A stretch of 64,000 nucleotides of DNA from Bacteroidaceae bacterium (GCA_017481875.1 JAFUOP010000031.1:62001-126000); one strand, 5' to 3'. Positions 43,001 to 51,980 are shown, counted from the stretch's first letter. The notes: generated by a model from the sequence alone, not told the origin. Translations and numbers: made by a program.

Positions 43001-44389
43001 ATGACACTTATTAAATCTATTTCTGGTATCAGAGGTACCATTGGTGGAAGAGCTGACGAAGGATTAACTCCTCTTGATGTAGTGAAATTGACATCAGCCT
43101 ATGCTGCGCTGATACGTAAGACAACAACCAAGACAACCAATAAAATTGTCGTAGGTCGCGATGCACGCCTTTCGGGCAGCATGGTTAATAAAATTGTTTG
43201 CGGTACTCTAATGGGTATGGGCTTTGACGTTGTAGATATAGGTCTTGCTTCTACTCCCACAACCGAGGTTGCTGTAACTATGGAAGAGGCTTGTGGTGGT
43301 ATCATTCTCACAGCAAGCCACAACCCACGTCAGTGGAACGCTCTTAAATTGTTGAACGAGAAGGGTGAGTTCTTGAATGCGGCAGAGGGTAAAGAGGTGC
43401 TACGCATTGCAGAGGCCGAGGAGTTCGACTATGCCGACGTGGAGACACTTGGCAAGTATCGTCTCGATGAAACATACGACGAGAAGCACATCGACGCAGT
43501 GCTTTCACTTCCCTTGGTAGATGTTGAGGCTATCAAAGCTGCAGGTTTCAAGGTGGCTATCGACTGCGTGAACTCTGTGGGTGGTGTTATCCTTCCTCGC
43601 TTGTTCGAGAAATTGGGTATAACAAAGGTTGATAAGCTCTACTGCGAGCCTACCGGCGATTTCCAGCACAACCCCGAGCCTCTTGCAAAGAACCTTGGCG
43701 ATATTATGGGGCTTATGGCAAAGGGCGGCAACGACGTTGCTTTTGTTGTGGACCCCGATGTCGATCGTTTGGCTATCATTTGTGAGAACGGTGAAATGTA
43801 CGGTGAGGAATATACTCTTGTAACCGTTGCCGACTATGTTTTGAAGCACACTCCCGGAAATACAGTATCAAACTTGAGCTCTACACGTGCTTTGCGCGAC
43901 GTTACAGTGGCTCACGGCTGTGAGTATTCTGCTTCGGCTGTAGGTGAGGTGAACGTGGTTACCAAGATGCGCGAAACCAACGCCGTTATCGGTGGTGAGG
44001 GTAATGGCGGTGTCATCTATCCCGCTTGCCACGCCGGTCGCGATGCTCTTGTAGGTATCTGCTTGTTCCTCAGCCACCTTGCACACGAGAAAAAGACTGT
44101 GAGCGAGTTGCGTGCCACATACCCCGCATACTTTATGGGCAAGAATCGCATAGACTTGAAACCCGGTAGTGATGTTGATGCAATTCTTGAGAAGATTAAG
44201 GCAACATACGCAGGCAAGGCCGAGATTAATACTATCGACGGTGTGAAGCTCGACTTCCCCGACAAGTGGGTACACTTGCGTAAGAGCAACACCGAGCCCA
44301 TTGTTCGTATCTACTCCGAGGGTCCCACACAGGAGGCTGCCGATGCTATCGGTGAGGAGATTCTTGCTCTTGCCAACAGCTTGATGTAA
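43001..44389 (+). CDS. glmM: Phosphoglucosamine mutase
   Basis: 462 residues of the alpha-D-phosphohexomutase family. Converts glucosamine 6-phosphate to glucosamine 1-phosphate for UDP-GlcNAc and peptidoglycan synthesis. SISGIRGTIGG opens the protein, the catalytic phosphoserine is Ser106 in TASHNPRQWN, the metal loop is DPDVDRLAI, the sugar-binding loop GGEGNGGVIYP, and the phosphate-binding region RKSNTEPIVRIYSEG is near the C-terminus. The alternative, phosphomannomutase, cannot be wholly excluded, but the GGEGNGG loop and context favour GlmM. It is expressed probably with the DUF4827 lipoprotein gene. Confidence 0.9.
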   Translation: MTLIKSISGIRGTIGGRADEGLTPLDVVKLTSAYAALIRKTTTKTTNKIVVGRDARLSGSMVNKIVCGTLMGMGFDVVDIGLASTPTTEVAVTMEEACGGIILTASHNPRQWNALKLLNEKGEFLNAAEGKEVLRIAEAEEFDYADVETLGKYRLDETYDEKHIDAVLSLPLVDVEAIKAAGFKVAIDCVNSVGGVILPRLFEKLGITKVDKLYCEPTGDFQHNPEPLAKNLGDIMGLMAKGGNDVAFVVDPDVDRLAIICENGEMYGEEYTLVTVADYVLKHTPGNTVSNLSSTRALRDVTVAHGCEYSASAVGEVNVVTKMRETNAVIGGEGNGGVIYPACHAGRDALVGICLFLSHLAHEKKTVSELRATYPAYFMGKNRIDLKPGSDVDAILEKIKATYAGKAEINTIDGVKLDFPDKWVHLRKSNTEPIVRIYSEGPTQEAADAIGEEILALANSLM

Positions 44390-44402
44390 TAAATTTACAA
44401 TA

Positions 44403-44454
44403 ACCCAATAAATCCGAGAGCAGTGCCACGGCACTGCTCTCGGTTTTATTGGGT
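44403..44454. terminator. Long bidirectional terminator between glmM and hemW
   Basis: A 52-base hairpin: 25 positions pair with one T-T mismatch around a 2-base loop (core CCGAGAGCAGTGCC / GGCACTGCTCTCGG). It occupies nearly the whole gap between the convergent genes. Confidence 0.9.
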
Positions 44455-44455
44455 A

Positions 44456-45586
44456 TTATACATATATAAACTCCCTTATCACGGCATCGCTCACAAAAAT
44501 GCCTTTTGGGGTAAGGGCAAGGTTGCCATTGGGTTTCTCTTGCAGGTTGCCTGTGGCAATCTCCTTGCGTGCTGCCAGCATCATATAATTATATAAGGTA
44601 TCACCGAATTTCTTTTTTACCCACTCGGTGGGCAGGCCGTCGGCAGTGCGCAGGCGGGTGAGCACGGCGTCGTTGTATTGTTCCTCGGTGGTGAGGTTTT
44701 CTATTTCAAAAACGGGTGTTCCGCAATTTATACCTTTTATATATTGTGCCACGTCGGCAATGTTCCAGCCACGCGACGTGCCGTCGTAGGAGTGTGCGCC
44801 TGCCCCAAGGCCTATGTAGGGAATGTCGTGCCAGTAGCTGCTGTTGTGGCGGCTTTCGTGTCCCGGGCGTGCAAAATTGGATATCTCATAGTGGTGGTAG
44901 CCGGCAGCCCTCATCTGCTCTATGAGCATATTGAATTGTGCAATATTCTCCTCCTCGCTTAGCTCTGTGATTTCTCCCTTTTGCAGGGCGCGGTAGAGTG
45001 GTGTGCCCTCTTCGTATGTGAGGTTATATGCCGAAAGATGCTCGGGCCGTAGCTCTATTGCACTGCAAAGGTCGGCAGCCCATTGCTCGCGAGTGGAGCC
45101 GGGGAGGGCAAACATAAGGTCGATGCTTATGTTGCGAAAGCCTGCAACGCGGGCGTTGTGCACGGCCTCTCGCGCTCCCTCGGCAGTGTGCCGGCGGCCC
45201 AAGCGACGCAGTTGCTCGTCGCAAAAGCTTTGCACGCCCATGCTTATGCGGTTGAACCCTAAACGGGCAAGCATTTCTGCGTAAGCGGGTGTGAGGTCGT
45301 CGGGGTTGCACTCGATTGTTATTTCGGGGTTGGTGGCAAGGCGGTAGTTACAGTGTATGCTTTTAAGAATCTCTGCAAGGTGTTCTTCGGCGAGTAGCGA
45401 CGGAGTGCCACCTCCTAAATATATTGTTTCTACAGGCTTGTTGCCTGCATACCCCTTGCGCTGTTCAAGCTCGCGGCATAGGGCTGCAGTGTAGCTGCCG
45501 TGCAGTGTGTGCAGAGTGGTGGAGTAGAAGGCGCAGTAGCGGCACCTCTGCTTGCAGAATGGTATGTGTATGTATATGCCTGACAT
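44456..45586 (-). CDS. hemW: HemW-like radical SAM protein (heme chaperone / coproporphyrinogen oxidase-like)
   Basis: 376 residues. The radical-SAM cluster motif CKQRCRYC (Cys11, Cys15, Cys18; CX3CX2C) follows IYIHIPF, the HemW/HemN-type start. GGGTPSLL, IECNPDDLTPAYAEML, NRISMGVQSFCDEQLRRLGRRH and the YNLTYEEGTPLYRAL stretch are further family motifs, and a C-terminal HemN_C domain ends the protein. HemW is thought to deliver heme to respiratory proteins rather than oxidise coproporphyrinogen; a leading fourth Cys as in true HemN (CX2CX in a longer N-terminus) is missing. A TATCTTCG -7 box lies 20 bp upstream on the minus strand. Confidence 0.9.
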   Translation of the reverse strand: MSGIYIHIPFCKQRCRYCAFYSTTLHTLHGSYTAALCRELEQRKGYAGNKPVETIYLGGGTPSLLAEEHLAEILKSIHCNYRLATNPEITIECNPDDLTPAYAEMLARLGFNRISMGVQSFCDEQLRRLGRRHTAEGAREAVHNARVAGFRNISIDLMFALPGSTREQWAADLCSAIELRPEHLSAYNLTYEEGTPLYRALQKGEITELSEEENIAQFNMLIEQMRAAGYHHYEISNFARPGHESRHNSSYWHDIPYIGLGAGAHSYDGTSRGWNIADVAQYIKGINCGTPVFEIENLTTEEQYNDAVLTRLRTADGLPTEWVKKKFGDTLYNYMMLAARKEIATGNLQEKPNGNLALTPKGIFVSDAVIREFIYV

Positions 45587-45603
45587 CTCTTTTCTTTTGC
45601 TCG

Positions 45604-45611
45604 CGAAGATA
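45604..45611 (-). promoter_or_regulatory. -7 element of hemW
   Basis: TATCTTCG on the minus strand, 17 bp before the hemW ATG. A TTTC lies 19 bp upstream as a weak -33 element. Confidence 0.55.
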
Positions 45612-45722
45612 ATTTTTTTATCTCTTTTTTGAAAAACCTTTCAAATCTATTTGCTTATCTACTCAAAAATTCCTACATTGCTACCGCTTTTATGATAAAC
45701 TAACTAAAATAGCAAAAACAAT

Positions 45723-47876
45723 ATGAAAACTTATCAAACTAACGAAATCAAGAACATTGCAATCGTAGGCTGTTCAGGCTCTGGAAAAACCACTCTCACA
45801 GAGGCTATGCTCTATGAGGGTGGTATTATAAAACGTAGAGGTACAGTAGAAGCAAAGAATACTGTAAGCGACTATTTCCCTGTGGAGCAGGAGTATGGCT
45901 ACTCTGTATTTACCACTGTTTTTCAGGTGGAGCAGGCAAATAAAAAGCTGAACCTCATAGATTGTCCGGGTTCAGACGACTTTGCAGGAGGTATGGTGTG
46001 TGCTCTTGAGGTTTGCAACCTTGCTATGGTTGTCATCAACGGCCAGTATGGTGTTGAGGTGGGTACACAGAACTGCTTCCGTTATATTCAAAAAATGAAG
46101 AAACCTGCTATGTTCGTTGTCAATCAGGTAGATAATGAAAAATGCGATTATGACAATGTAATAGAGCAGTTGCAATCTATATACGGTTCAAAGGTTGTGC
46201 CCGTGCAGTATCCCGTTGCTGCAGGCCCCGGTTTCAATTCAATCATCGACGTTCTTTTAATGAAGAAACTTACTTGGACTGCCGAAGGCCAGCCCCCTAT
46301 GGTAGAGGATATCCCCGCCGACCAGGTTGAAAAGGCAAAATCGTTGCACACCGAGCTTGTTGAAAAAGCTGCCGAGAACGAGGAGGAATTGATGAACAAG
46401 TTCTTCGATTCAGACGACCTCTCTACCGACGATATTCGTATGGGTGCCCGCTTGGGCCTCTCTACAGGCAGTGTATATCCCGTACTCTGCTGTTCTGCAG
46501 CTACCGACGTTGCTGTAGGTCGCTTGCTCGAGTTCCTTGCCAATGTGGCTCCCGAGGTTGATGATATGCCCCAGCCTGTAAATGTCGATGGCGTTACAGT
46601 TCCTTATGACAGCTCGGCTCCCACTTCTTTGTTCTTCTACAAGACATCGGTAGAACCTCATATCGGTGAAGTGAATTACTTCAAGGTTATCAGTGGTACA
46701 TTGAAGCCCGGTATGGATTTTGTGAATGCCGACAGAGGCTCGAAAGAGCGTATTGCGCAGATATATTGCAGCGCAGGTGCCAACCGTACTGCAGTCGATG
46801 AATTGAAGGCCGGAGACCTCGGTTGTACCGTTAAGTTGAAAGATGTTCGCATTGGCAATACTCTTAACGACAAAGATGCTAACAATAGATTCTCTCTTGT
46901 TAAGTATCCTGCTTCAAAATATTCACGCGCAATTAAGCCTGTTAATGAGAGTGAGATGGAGAAACTTATGCAGGCCCTTAACCGTATGCACGAGGAAGAC
47001 CCCACTTGGCGTGTAGAGCAGTCCAAGGAGTTGCGCCAGACAATTGTTTCGGGCCAGGGTGAGTTCCACTTGCGCACTTTGAAATGGCGTTTGGAGAACG
47101 TGGAGAAGATTCAGGTTATTTATGAGGAGCCTAAAATTCCCTATCGCGAGACCATTACAAAGGCTGCCCGTGCCGATTATCGCCACAAGAAACAGAGTGG
47201 TGGTGCCGGTCAGTTTGGTGAGGTGCACCTCATTGTAGAGCCCTACGAAGAGGGGCAGCCCTTGCAGGAGGTTTACCGTTTCAATGGTCAGGAGTTCAAA
47301 ATCAATGCAAAAGCAACAGAAGAGGTCGCTCTCGAGTGGGGTGGTAAGCTTGTGTTTGTAAATAGCATTGTAGGTGGCTCTATCGATGCACGCTTTATGC
47401 CTGCAATTCTCAAGGGAATTATGGAGCGTATGGAGCGTGGTCCGCTCACCGGTTCTTATGCTCGCGATGTTCGTGTTATTGTTTACGACGGTAAAATGCA
47501 CCCCGTAGATTCAAATGAAATCTCATTTATGCTTGCCGGTCGCAACGCATTCAGTGAGGCATTCCGCAATGCAGGCCCCAAAATCCTCGAGCCCGTTTAT
47601 GATGTAGAGGTATTCGTGCCCTCCGACAAGATGGGTGATGTGATGAGTGATATTCAGGGTCGTAGAGGTATGATTATGGGTATGGAGAGTGAGAACGGTT
47701 ACGAGAAACTCTCAGCAAAGGTGCCTTTGAAGGAGATGTCTTCTTATTCAACCTCGCTCAGCTCGCTCACAGGTGGCCGTGCATCATTTATAATGTCGCC
47801 CGCTTCTTATGAGCTTGTTCCCACCGATGTTCAAGACAAACTTGTTAAGGAGTTTATGGCAAAAGAAGAGGAATAA
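45723..47876 (+). CDS. EF-G paralogue, EF-G2 type (altered GTPase site)
   Basis: 717 residues with the full EF-G domain order: G domain, domain II (about 300-390), III, IV and V. The G1 motif is GCSGSGKTT instead of GHVDAGKTT. G3 reads DCPGSDDF (80-87), so the usual catalytic His after PG is Ser84. G4 is NQVD. A paralogue of this kind in Bacteroides thetaiotaomicron has been reported to support translation without GTP hydrolysis and to matter for gut colonisation; the genomic setting, next to an RprXY-like pair and rpsF-rpsR-rplI, agrees with my recollection of that locus. The ribosome-contact loops of domain IV (around SGGAGQFGEVHL) are intact, so translocation activity is plausible. The canonical EF-G gene must lie elsewhere. 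Confidence 0.88.
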   Translation: MKTYQTNEIKNIAIVGCSGSGKTTLTEAMLYEGGIIKRRGTVEAKNTVSDYFPVEQEYGYSVFTTVFQVEQANKKLNLIDCPGSDDFAGGMVCALEVCNLAMVVINGQYGVEVGTQNCFRYIQKMKKPAMFVVNQVDNEKCDYDNVIEQLQSIYGSKVVPVQYPVAAGPGFNSIIDVLLMKKLTWTAEGQPPMVEDIPADQVEKAKSLHTELVEKAAENEEELMNKFFDSDDLSTDDIRMGARLGLSTGSVYPVLCCSAATDVAVGRLLEFLANVAPEVDDMPQPVNVDGVTVPYDSSAPTSLFFYKTSVEPHIGEVNYFKVISGTLKPGMDFVNADRGSKERIAQIYCSAGANRTAVDELKAGDLGCTVKLKDVRIGNTLNDKDANNRFSLVKYPASKYSRAIKPVNESEMEKLMQALNRMHEEDPTWRVEQSKELRQTIVSGQGEFHLRTLKWRLENVEKIQVIYEEPKIPYRETITKAARADYRHKKQSGGAGQFGEVHLIVEPYEEGQPLQEVYRFNGQEFKINAKATEEVALEWGGKLVFVNSIVGGSIDARFMPAILKGIMERMERGPLTGSYARDVRVIVYDGKMHPVDSNEISFMLAGRNAFSEAFRNAGPKILEPVYDVEVFVPSDKMGDVMSDIQGRRGMIMGMESENGYEKLSAKVPLKEMSSYSTSLSSLTGGRASFIMSPASYELVPTDVQDKLVKEFMAKEEE

Positions 47877-47893
47877 CAGAAGTTTTCTTTTAA

Positions 47894-47931
47894 TAACAAA
47901 AAGAGCGAGCCACGGCTCGCTCTTTTTGTTA
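47894..47931 (+). terminator. Terminator after the EF-G2 gene
   Basis: An 18-bp perfect stem (AACAAAAAGAGCGAGCC / GGCTCGCTCTTTTTGTT) with a 2-base loop, 17 bp after the stop codon. Confidence 0.9.
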
Positions 47932-48075
47932 AATAGGGGTCGATTTTTGCTAAATCGGCTTTTGTTTTATTATTTTAGTTGCTTGTTTGATAAGTAAAAA
48001 ATACTTCTTTGTTAATTAAAAGAAAAATGAATTTAATTTCGGTTAATAAATTATGTAATCTTTAATGCTTCTGCT

Positions 48076-48083
48076 TATATTTG
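48076..48083 (+). promoter_or_regulatory. -7 element almost at the start codon of the RprX-like gene
   Basis: TATATTTG matches TAnnTTTG and ends 4 bp before the ATG at 48088. If used, the transcript would have essentially no 5' leader. No TTTG lies at the expected -33 distance. Confidence 0.5.
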
Positions 48084-48087
48084 CTCT

Positions 48088-49626
48088 ATGAAAAAGCTGA
48101 CAATTTTAATAGTGGGGCTCGTAATGGGTGTATGTTGCTTGGGGTTGCTGTATCTGCAAGTAACATATATTGAGGCTATGGTGGATATGCGCAAAGAACA
48201 TTTTGAGGAGGGTGTAAGGCGCAGTCTATACCAGGCAGCCTACAATTTGGAGCTCGATGAAATGCGTACCTATCTTGCCAAGGATATTCAGAAAGATATT
48301 CATCGTGGACAAATAAAAGATGGTTTTTTGAAACTCGAGCACTCTTACCTTGCCTCTACCGAGGGCGGTAATGTACTTTCGGCCTTTGAGTTGAAAACGG
48401 TGGTTAAAAACCCCTCACAGTCGTTGTCGCAGTTCAAGATAAATTCAAGCAGGGGTAATCTATCTATGCGCGATGCGCAACGTCTCTCGCTCGAAATATT
48501 GAGTAAACGATATAAATACCAGCGTGCAGTGCTTGATGAGGTGCTCTATAATATGCTCTACCAGGCAAGTGAGAAACCTTTGCAGGGGCGCATAAATTTC
48601 GGTAAACTCGACCAATATATAAAATCGGAGCTTGCAAGCAATGGCATTTTAATTCCCTACCACTTTAGAGTTTTGCGTGGCGACGGCGAGGAGGTATATC
48701 GTTGTCCCGATTACTCGTACACCGAAGGAGATAATAAATATAAGGAGTTGATATTCAAGAACGACCCTCCATCGCATATGGCTGTTTTAGAGGTTAATTT
48801 CCCCACCTCGCTGTTGAACAATTATATTTATAGTTCGGTTAAATTTATGATTCCTTCCATACTGTTCACTTTTGTTTTGTTAATAACATTTGTGATAACA
48901 TTGTATATGGCATTCAGGCATAAAAAAATAACCGAAATGAAGAACGACTTCATAAATAATATGACTCACGAGTTCAAAACTCCAATATCTACCATATCAT
49001 TGGCAGCGCAAATGTTGCAGGACCAGTCTGTGGCAAAGTCGCCGGAGATGTTCTCGAAGCTGTCGGGTGCCATAGCCAGTGAAACCAAGCGTTTGCGTTT
49101 CCAGGTAGATAAAGTATTGCAGATGTCGTTGTTCGACAACAAGAGCACGGCTTCGCTAAAAATGAAGGAACTCGATGCCAATGAACTTATTTCCGGTATT
49201 GTAAATACCTTTACAGTGAAGGTTGAGCAGAGTGGGGGAAAGCTTGTGTGGGAACTTAATGCCGATGACCCTTTTATATATGTCGATGAGATGCACTTTA
49301 CAAATGTTGTTTTTAATCTCATGGATAATGCTGTGAAATACCGCAGGCCCGATGTGCCTTTGGAGTTGGAGGTGCGCACCTGGAATGCCAATGGTAATTT
49401 TATGTTGTCGGTAAAGGATAATGGTATAGGTCTTAGAAAAGAAGAATTGAAAAAGATATTCGATAAGTTCTATCGTGTTCACACAGGTAATGTGCACGAT
49501 GTCAAAGGTTTTGGCCTTGGCCTTGCTTATGTGAAACAGATAGTTCAGGCTCACAAAGGAACCATACGTGCCGAAAGTGAGCTTGGCGTAGGGACAACAT
49601 TTGTAATTGTATTACCTTTAAAATAA
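48088..49626 (+). CDS. rprX: Sensor histidine kinase, RprX-like
   Basis: 512 residues. One membrane helix at about 5-27 and another at about 253-276 enclose a periplasmic sensor region of some 225 residues. The DHp helix carries the phospho-acceptor His294 in NNMTHEFKTPISTIS. The ATPase domain has the N box VVFNLMDNAVKYR, G1 SVKDNGIGLRKEEL, F box KIFDKFYRV and G2 GFGLGLAYVKQI. The response-regulator gene follows 6 bp downstream. The pair resembles RprX/RprY of Bacteroides fragilis by length, architecture and position near the EF-G2 and rpsF operons; the symbol is by that resemblance. The signal sensed is unknown. Confidence 0.82.
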   Translation: MKKLTILIVGLVMGVCCLGLLYLQVTYIEAMVDMRKEHFEEGVRRSLYQAAYNLELDEMRTYLAKDIQKDIHRGQIKDGFLKLEHSYLASTEGGNVLSAFELKTVVKNPSQSLSQFKINSSRGNLSMRDAQRLSLEILSKRYKYQRAVLDEVLYNMLYQASEKPLQGRINFGKLDQYIKSELASNGILIPYHFRVLRGDGEEVYRCPDYSYTEGDNKYKELIFKNDPPSHMAVLEVNFPTSLLNNYIYSSVKFMIPSILFTFVLLITFVITLYMAFRHKKITEMKNDFINNMTHEFKTPISTISLAAQMLQDQSVAKSPEMFSKLSGAIASETKRLRFQVDKVLQMSLFDNKSTASLKMKELDANELISGIVNTFTVKVEQSGGKLVWELNADDPFIYVDEMHFTNVVFNLMDNAVKYRRPDVPLELEVRTWNANGNFMLSVKDNGIGLRKEELKKIFDKFYRVHTGNVHDVKGFGLGLAYVKQIVQAHKGTIRAESELGVGTTFVIVLPLK

Positions 49627-49632
49627 ATAATT

Positions 49633-50334
49633 ATGGACGAGAAACAGAGAATCTTATTATGTGAGGACGATGAGAACCTCGGTATGCTATTGCGTGAATA
49701 TTTGCAGGCAAAAGGCTATTATGCAGAGCTTTGCCCCGATGGCGACGTTGGCTATAAAACCTTTTTAAAAGGAAAATTCGATATATGTGTGCTTGATGTT
49801 ATGATGCCTGTGAAAGATGGTTTCACCTTGGCACAGGAGATTCGTGCAGCAAATTCCGAAATTCCAATTATATTCCTCACAGCAAAAACTCTTAATGAGG
49901 ATATATTGGAGGGCTTTAAGATTGGTGCCGACGACTATATTACAAAACCTTTCAGTATGGAGGTGCTTGTGTCGCGCATAGAGGCTATTTTGCGCCGCGT
50001 GTGTGGCAAAAAGAATAAGGAAAACACTCTATACAAGATTGGTCGCTTCCAGTTCGATACTCAGAAACAATTGCTCACAATAGATGACCAGCAAACGAAA
50101 CTCACTACCAAAGAGTCGGAATTGTTGAGCCTCTTATGTGCACATACCAATGAGATTTTGCAACGCGATTTTGCTCTCAAAACTGTGTGGACCGACGACA
50201 ACTACTTCAATGCTCGTAGTATGGACGTTTACATCACCAAGCTGCGCAAGCATCTTAAGGCCGACGATTCTATTGAAATTATTAATATTCACGGCAAGGG
50301 TTACAAGCTCATTGCTCCCGAGGTCGAGGCGTAG
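49633..50334 (+). CDS. rprY: OmpR/PhoB-family response regulator, RprY-like
   Basis: 233 residues. The receiver domain has LLCEDDENLGMLL, the phospho-acceptor Asp55 in VLDVMMPVKDGF, the conserved Thr in FLTAKT and Lys in YITKPFS. The C-terminal winged helix has LTTKESELLSLLCAHTNEI and SMDVYITKLRKHLKADDSIEI followed by GKGYKL, the OmpR/PhoB DNA-binding signature. It is co-transcribed with the kinase gene 6 bp upstream and followed by a bidirectional terminator. RprY binding sites cannot be assigned from the sequence alone. Confidence 0.88.
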   Translation: MDEKQRILLCEDDENLGMLLREYLQAKGYYAELCPDGDVGYKTFLKGKFDICVLDVMMPVKDGFTLAQEIRAANSEIPIIFLTAKTLNEDILEGFKIGADDYITKPFSMEVLVSRIEAILRRVCGKKNKENTLYKIGRFQFDTQKQLLTIDDQQTKLTTKESELLSLLCAHTNEILQRDFALKTVWTDDNYFNARSMDVYITKLRKHLKADDSIEIINIHGKGYKLIAPEVEA

Positions 50335-50350
50335 CGCGGCTTGTCCCAAT

Positions 50351-50383
50351 AAAAAAAGGTTGCCCGCAGGGCAACCTTTTTTT
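50351..50383. terminator. Bidirectional terminator after rprY-like gene
   Basis: A7 and T7 arms around GGTTGCCC / GGGCAACC with loop GCA. It ends the rprY transcript (+) and probably the 59-residue gene transcript (-). Confidence 0.92.
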
Positions 50384-50400
50384 ATTTTTTTATTCAGCTA

Positions 50401-50580
50401 TTATTCCTCTAAAGCTTTCTTGCCGGCCCAGATATATGCTACAAGGCCTGCTACCATTGCTACATATGCGCTGACATTCAGTGCGTTGATGTTGTTCCAA
50501 CCACAGAAGTGGCTCAAAATGAGGGTTAATGCTCCAAGGAGGATAATAGCAAGAGCTGCGTACTTAATTTTAGTTGCCAT
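50401..50580 (-). CDS. Small membrane protein (59 aa), function unknown
   Basis: A 59-codon reading frame on the minus strand, ATG at 50580, TAA at 50401-50403, 18 bp before a strong terminator. The protein has two predicted membrane helices (AALAIILLGALTLILSHF about 8-25, and AYVAMVAGLVAYIWAG about 38-53) joined by a short CGWNNINAL loop, and ends in KKALEE. This composition is very unlikely in random sequence and the correct terminator placement supports a real gene. No family is recognised. Confidence 0.75.
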   Translation of the reverse strand: MATKIKYAALAIILLGALTLILSHFCGWNNINALNVSAYVAMVAGLVAYIWAGKKALEE

Positions 50581-50792
50581 ATCTATATTGTTTTATTGTT
50601 TTTATTGTCTTTTGCAGTGTGCGTGTACCTATACCGCACATTATGTTGCAAAGAAACATATAAATATTAAGAGAACGAAATTTTTTTCGCCTAAAATTAT
50701 TAAACTGTTTAAATTTCTTTCGAAAAAAACTATTCGTTTTGCTTGCCTGTGGCTGTTTGCGGGAACGGTTATTAAAAAGGTTGTCGTAAAAC

Positions 50793-50823
50793 TTTGGTAA
50801 TTGAAAAATTATATCTATCTTTG
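50793..50823 (+). promoter_or_regulatory. Promoter of rpsF-rpsR-rplI
   Basis: TTTG at 50793-50796, 19-bp spacer, TATCTTTG at 50816-50823, then CACCC. Start site about 45 bp before rpsF. Confidence 0.83.
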
Positions 50824-50871
50824 CACCCGCGTTTTAGATAAACGAATGTTTAACCAATTTATTAATTAAAA

Positions 50872-51213
50872 ATGAATCAATACGAAACCGTTTTCATTTT
50901 AACTCCCGTTTTGTCTGATGCTCAGATGAAGGAAGCGGTAGAGAAATTCAAAGGCATTCTCACTGCTGAAGGTGCAGAGATTGTCAATGAAGAAAACTGG
51001 GGTTTGAAGAAACTTGCTTACCCCATCGAGAAGAAATCGACAGGTTTTTATGTAATGTTTGAGTTCAACGCTGAGCCCAAAGTTATATCTAAACTCGAGT
51101 TGCAGTATCGTCGTGACGAGCGCGTTATTCGCTCATTGGTAGTAAAATTGGACAAGTATGCTGCTGAGTATGCTGCCAAGAGAAGAAATCTTAAAGGTAA
51201 TAAGGAGGAATAA
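50872..51213 (+). CDS. rpsF: 30S ribosomal protein bS6
   Basis: 113 residues. [19 protein letters not shown] is the family start, [23 protein letters not shown] the conserved core and [10 protein letters not shown] the end of the ferredoxin-like fold. bS6 binds bS18 on the 30S platform; bS18 is encoded 2 bp downstream. Absence of an Asp/Glu-rich tail is normal for the group. Confidence 0.97.
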   Translation: MNQYETVFILTPVLSDAQMKEAVEKFKGILTAEGAEIVNEENWGLKKLAYPIEKKSTGFYVMFEFNAEPKVISKLELQYRRDERVIRSLVVKLDKYAAEYAAKRRNLKGNKEE

Positions 51214-51215
51214 TT

Positions 51216-51485
51216 ATGGCACAGACACCTTCAGAAATCAGATATTTGACACCTCCCACAGTTGATGTCAAAAAGAAAAAGTATTGCCGTTTCAAAAAGA
51301 ACGGTATCAAGTATATCGATTACAAGGATCCCGAATTCTTGAAGAAATTCTTGAACGAGCAGGGTAAGTTGCTTCCCCGTCGCATCACAGGTACTTCTTT
51401 GAAGTTCCAGCGTCGCATTGCTCAGGCTGTTAAACGCGCACGCCACTTGGCTTTGCTGCCTTTTGTAACTGATATGATGAAATAA
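51216..51485 (+). CDS. rpsR: 30S ribosomal protein bS18
   Basis: 89 residues. [23 protein letters not shown] and [39 protein letters not shown] (split here by description) contain the classic bS18 segments. In Bacteroidetes bS18, bS6 and bS21 form the pocket that sequesters the anti-Shine-Dalgarno of 16S rRNA, which explains the weak Shine-Dalgarno sites in this window (established for the phylum, not visible here). A GGAGG occurs just before this gene and before rplI. Confidence 0.97.
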   Translation: MAQTPSEIRYLTPPTVDVKKKKYCRFKKNGIKYIDYKDPEFLKKFLNEQGKLLPRRITGTSLKFQRRIAQAVKRARHLALLPFVTDMMK

Positions 51486-51501
51486 AAAAGGAGGAATAAT
51501 T

Positions 51502-51951
51502 ATGGAGCTTATATTGAAAGAAGATGTAATCAACCTTGGTTACAAAGACGATATCGTTAAGGTAAAAGACGGTTATGGCCGTAATTATTTGATTCCTACA
51601 GGCAAAGCTGTCATTGCTACAGAGTCTGCAAAGAAAGTTCTCGCCGAGAACCTTCGTCAGCGTGCTCACAAGCTCGCTCAGATTAAGGCAGATGCTGAGG
51701 CTGTTGCACAGAAATTGCAGGGTGTGGCTCTCACAATCGCTGTTAAGGTTAGCGAGACAGGCACTGTTTTCGGTTCTGTAAGTGCTGCTCAGATTGCGGA
51801 CGAGCTTGCTAAGCTTGGCCACGAGATTGACCGCAAGGTTATCTCTGTTGAGGCTGCTAAAGAGGTAGGTGAGTACAATGCTACAATCCGCTTGCACAAA
51901 GAGGTTACCGTTAAGGTTCCTTACACTGTAGTAGCTGAGGCTGCTGAATAA
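51502..51951 (+). CDS. rplI: 50S ribosomal protein bL9
   Basis: 149 residues. The N-terminal domain has MELILKEDVINLGYKDDIVKVKDGYGRNYLIP-type spacing with GRNYLIPTGKAV, the long connecting helix runs about 45-75 (ESAKKVLAENLRQRAHKLA), and the C-terminal domain has FGSVSAAQIADEL and VPYTVVAE. The order rpsF-rpsR-rplI is standard in this phylum and a terminator follows. Confidence 0.97.
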   Translation: MELILKEDVINLGYKDDIVKVKDGYGRNYLIPTGKAVIATESAKKVLAENLRQRAHKLAQIKADAEAVAQKLQGVALTIAVKVSETGTVFGSVSAAQIADELAKLGHEIDRKVISVEAAKEVGEYNATIRLHKEVTVKVPYTVVAEAAE

Positions 51952-51980
51952 TTGAGGATTATTTGGTAAATATATACGAG

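Noticed and set aside
50138..50800. 220-codon plus-strand frame running through the rprY end and the region upstream of rpsF
   Set aside because: It crosses a strong bidirectional terminator and the promoter of rpsF and overlaps the 59-residue gene on the other strand; no protein-like features.
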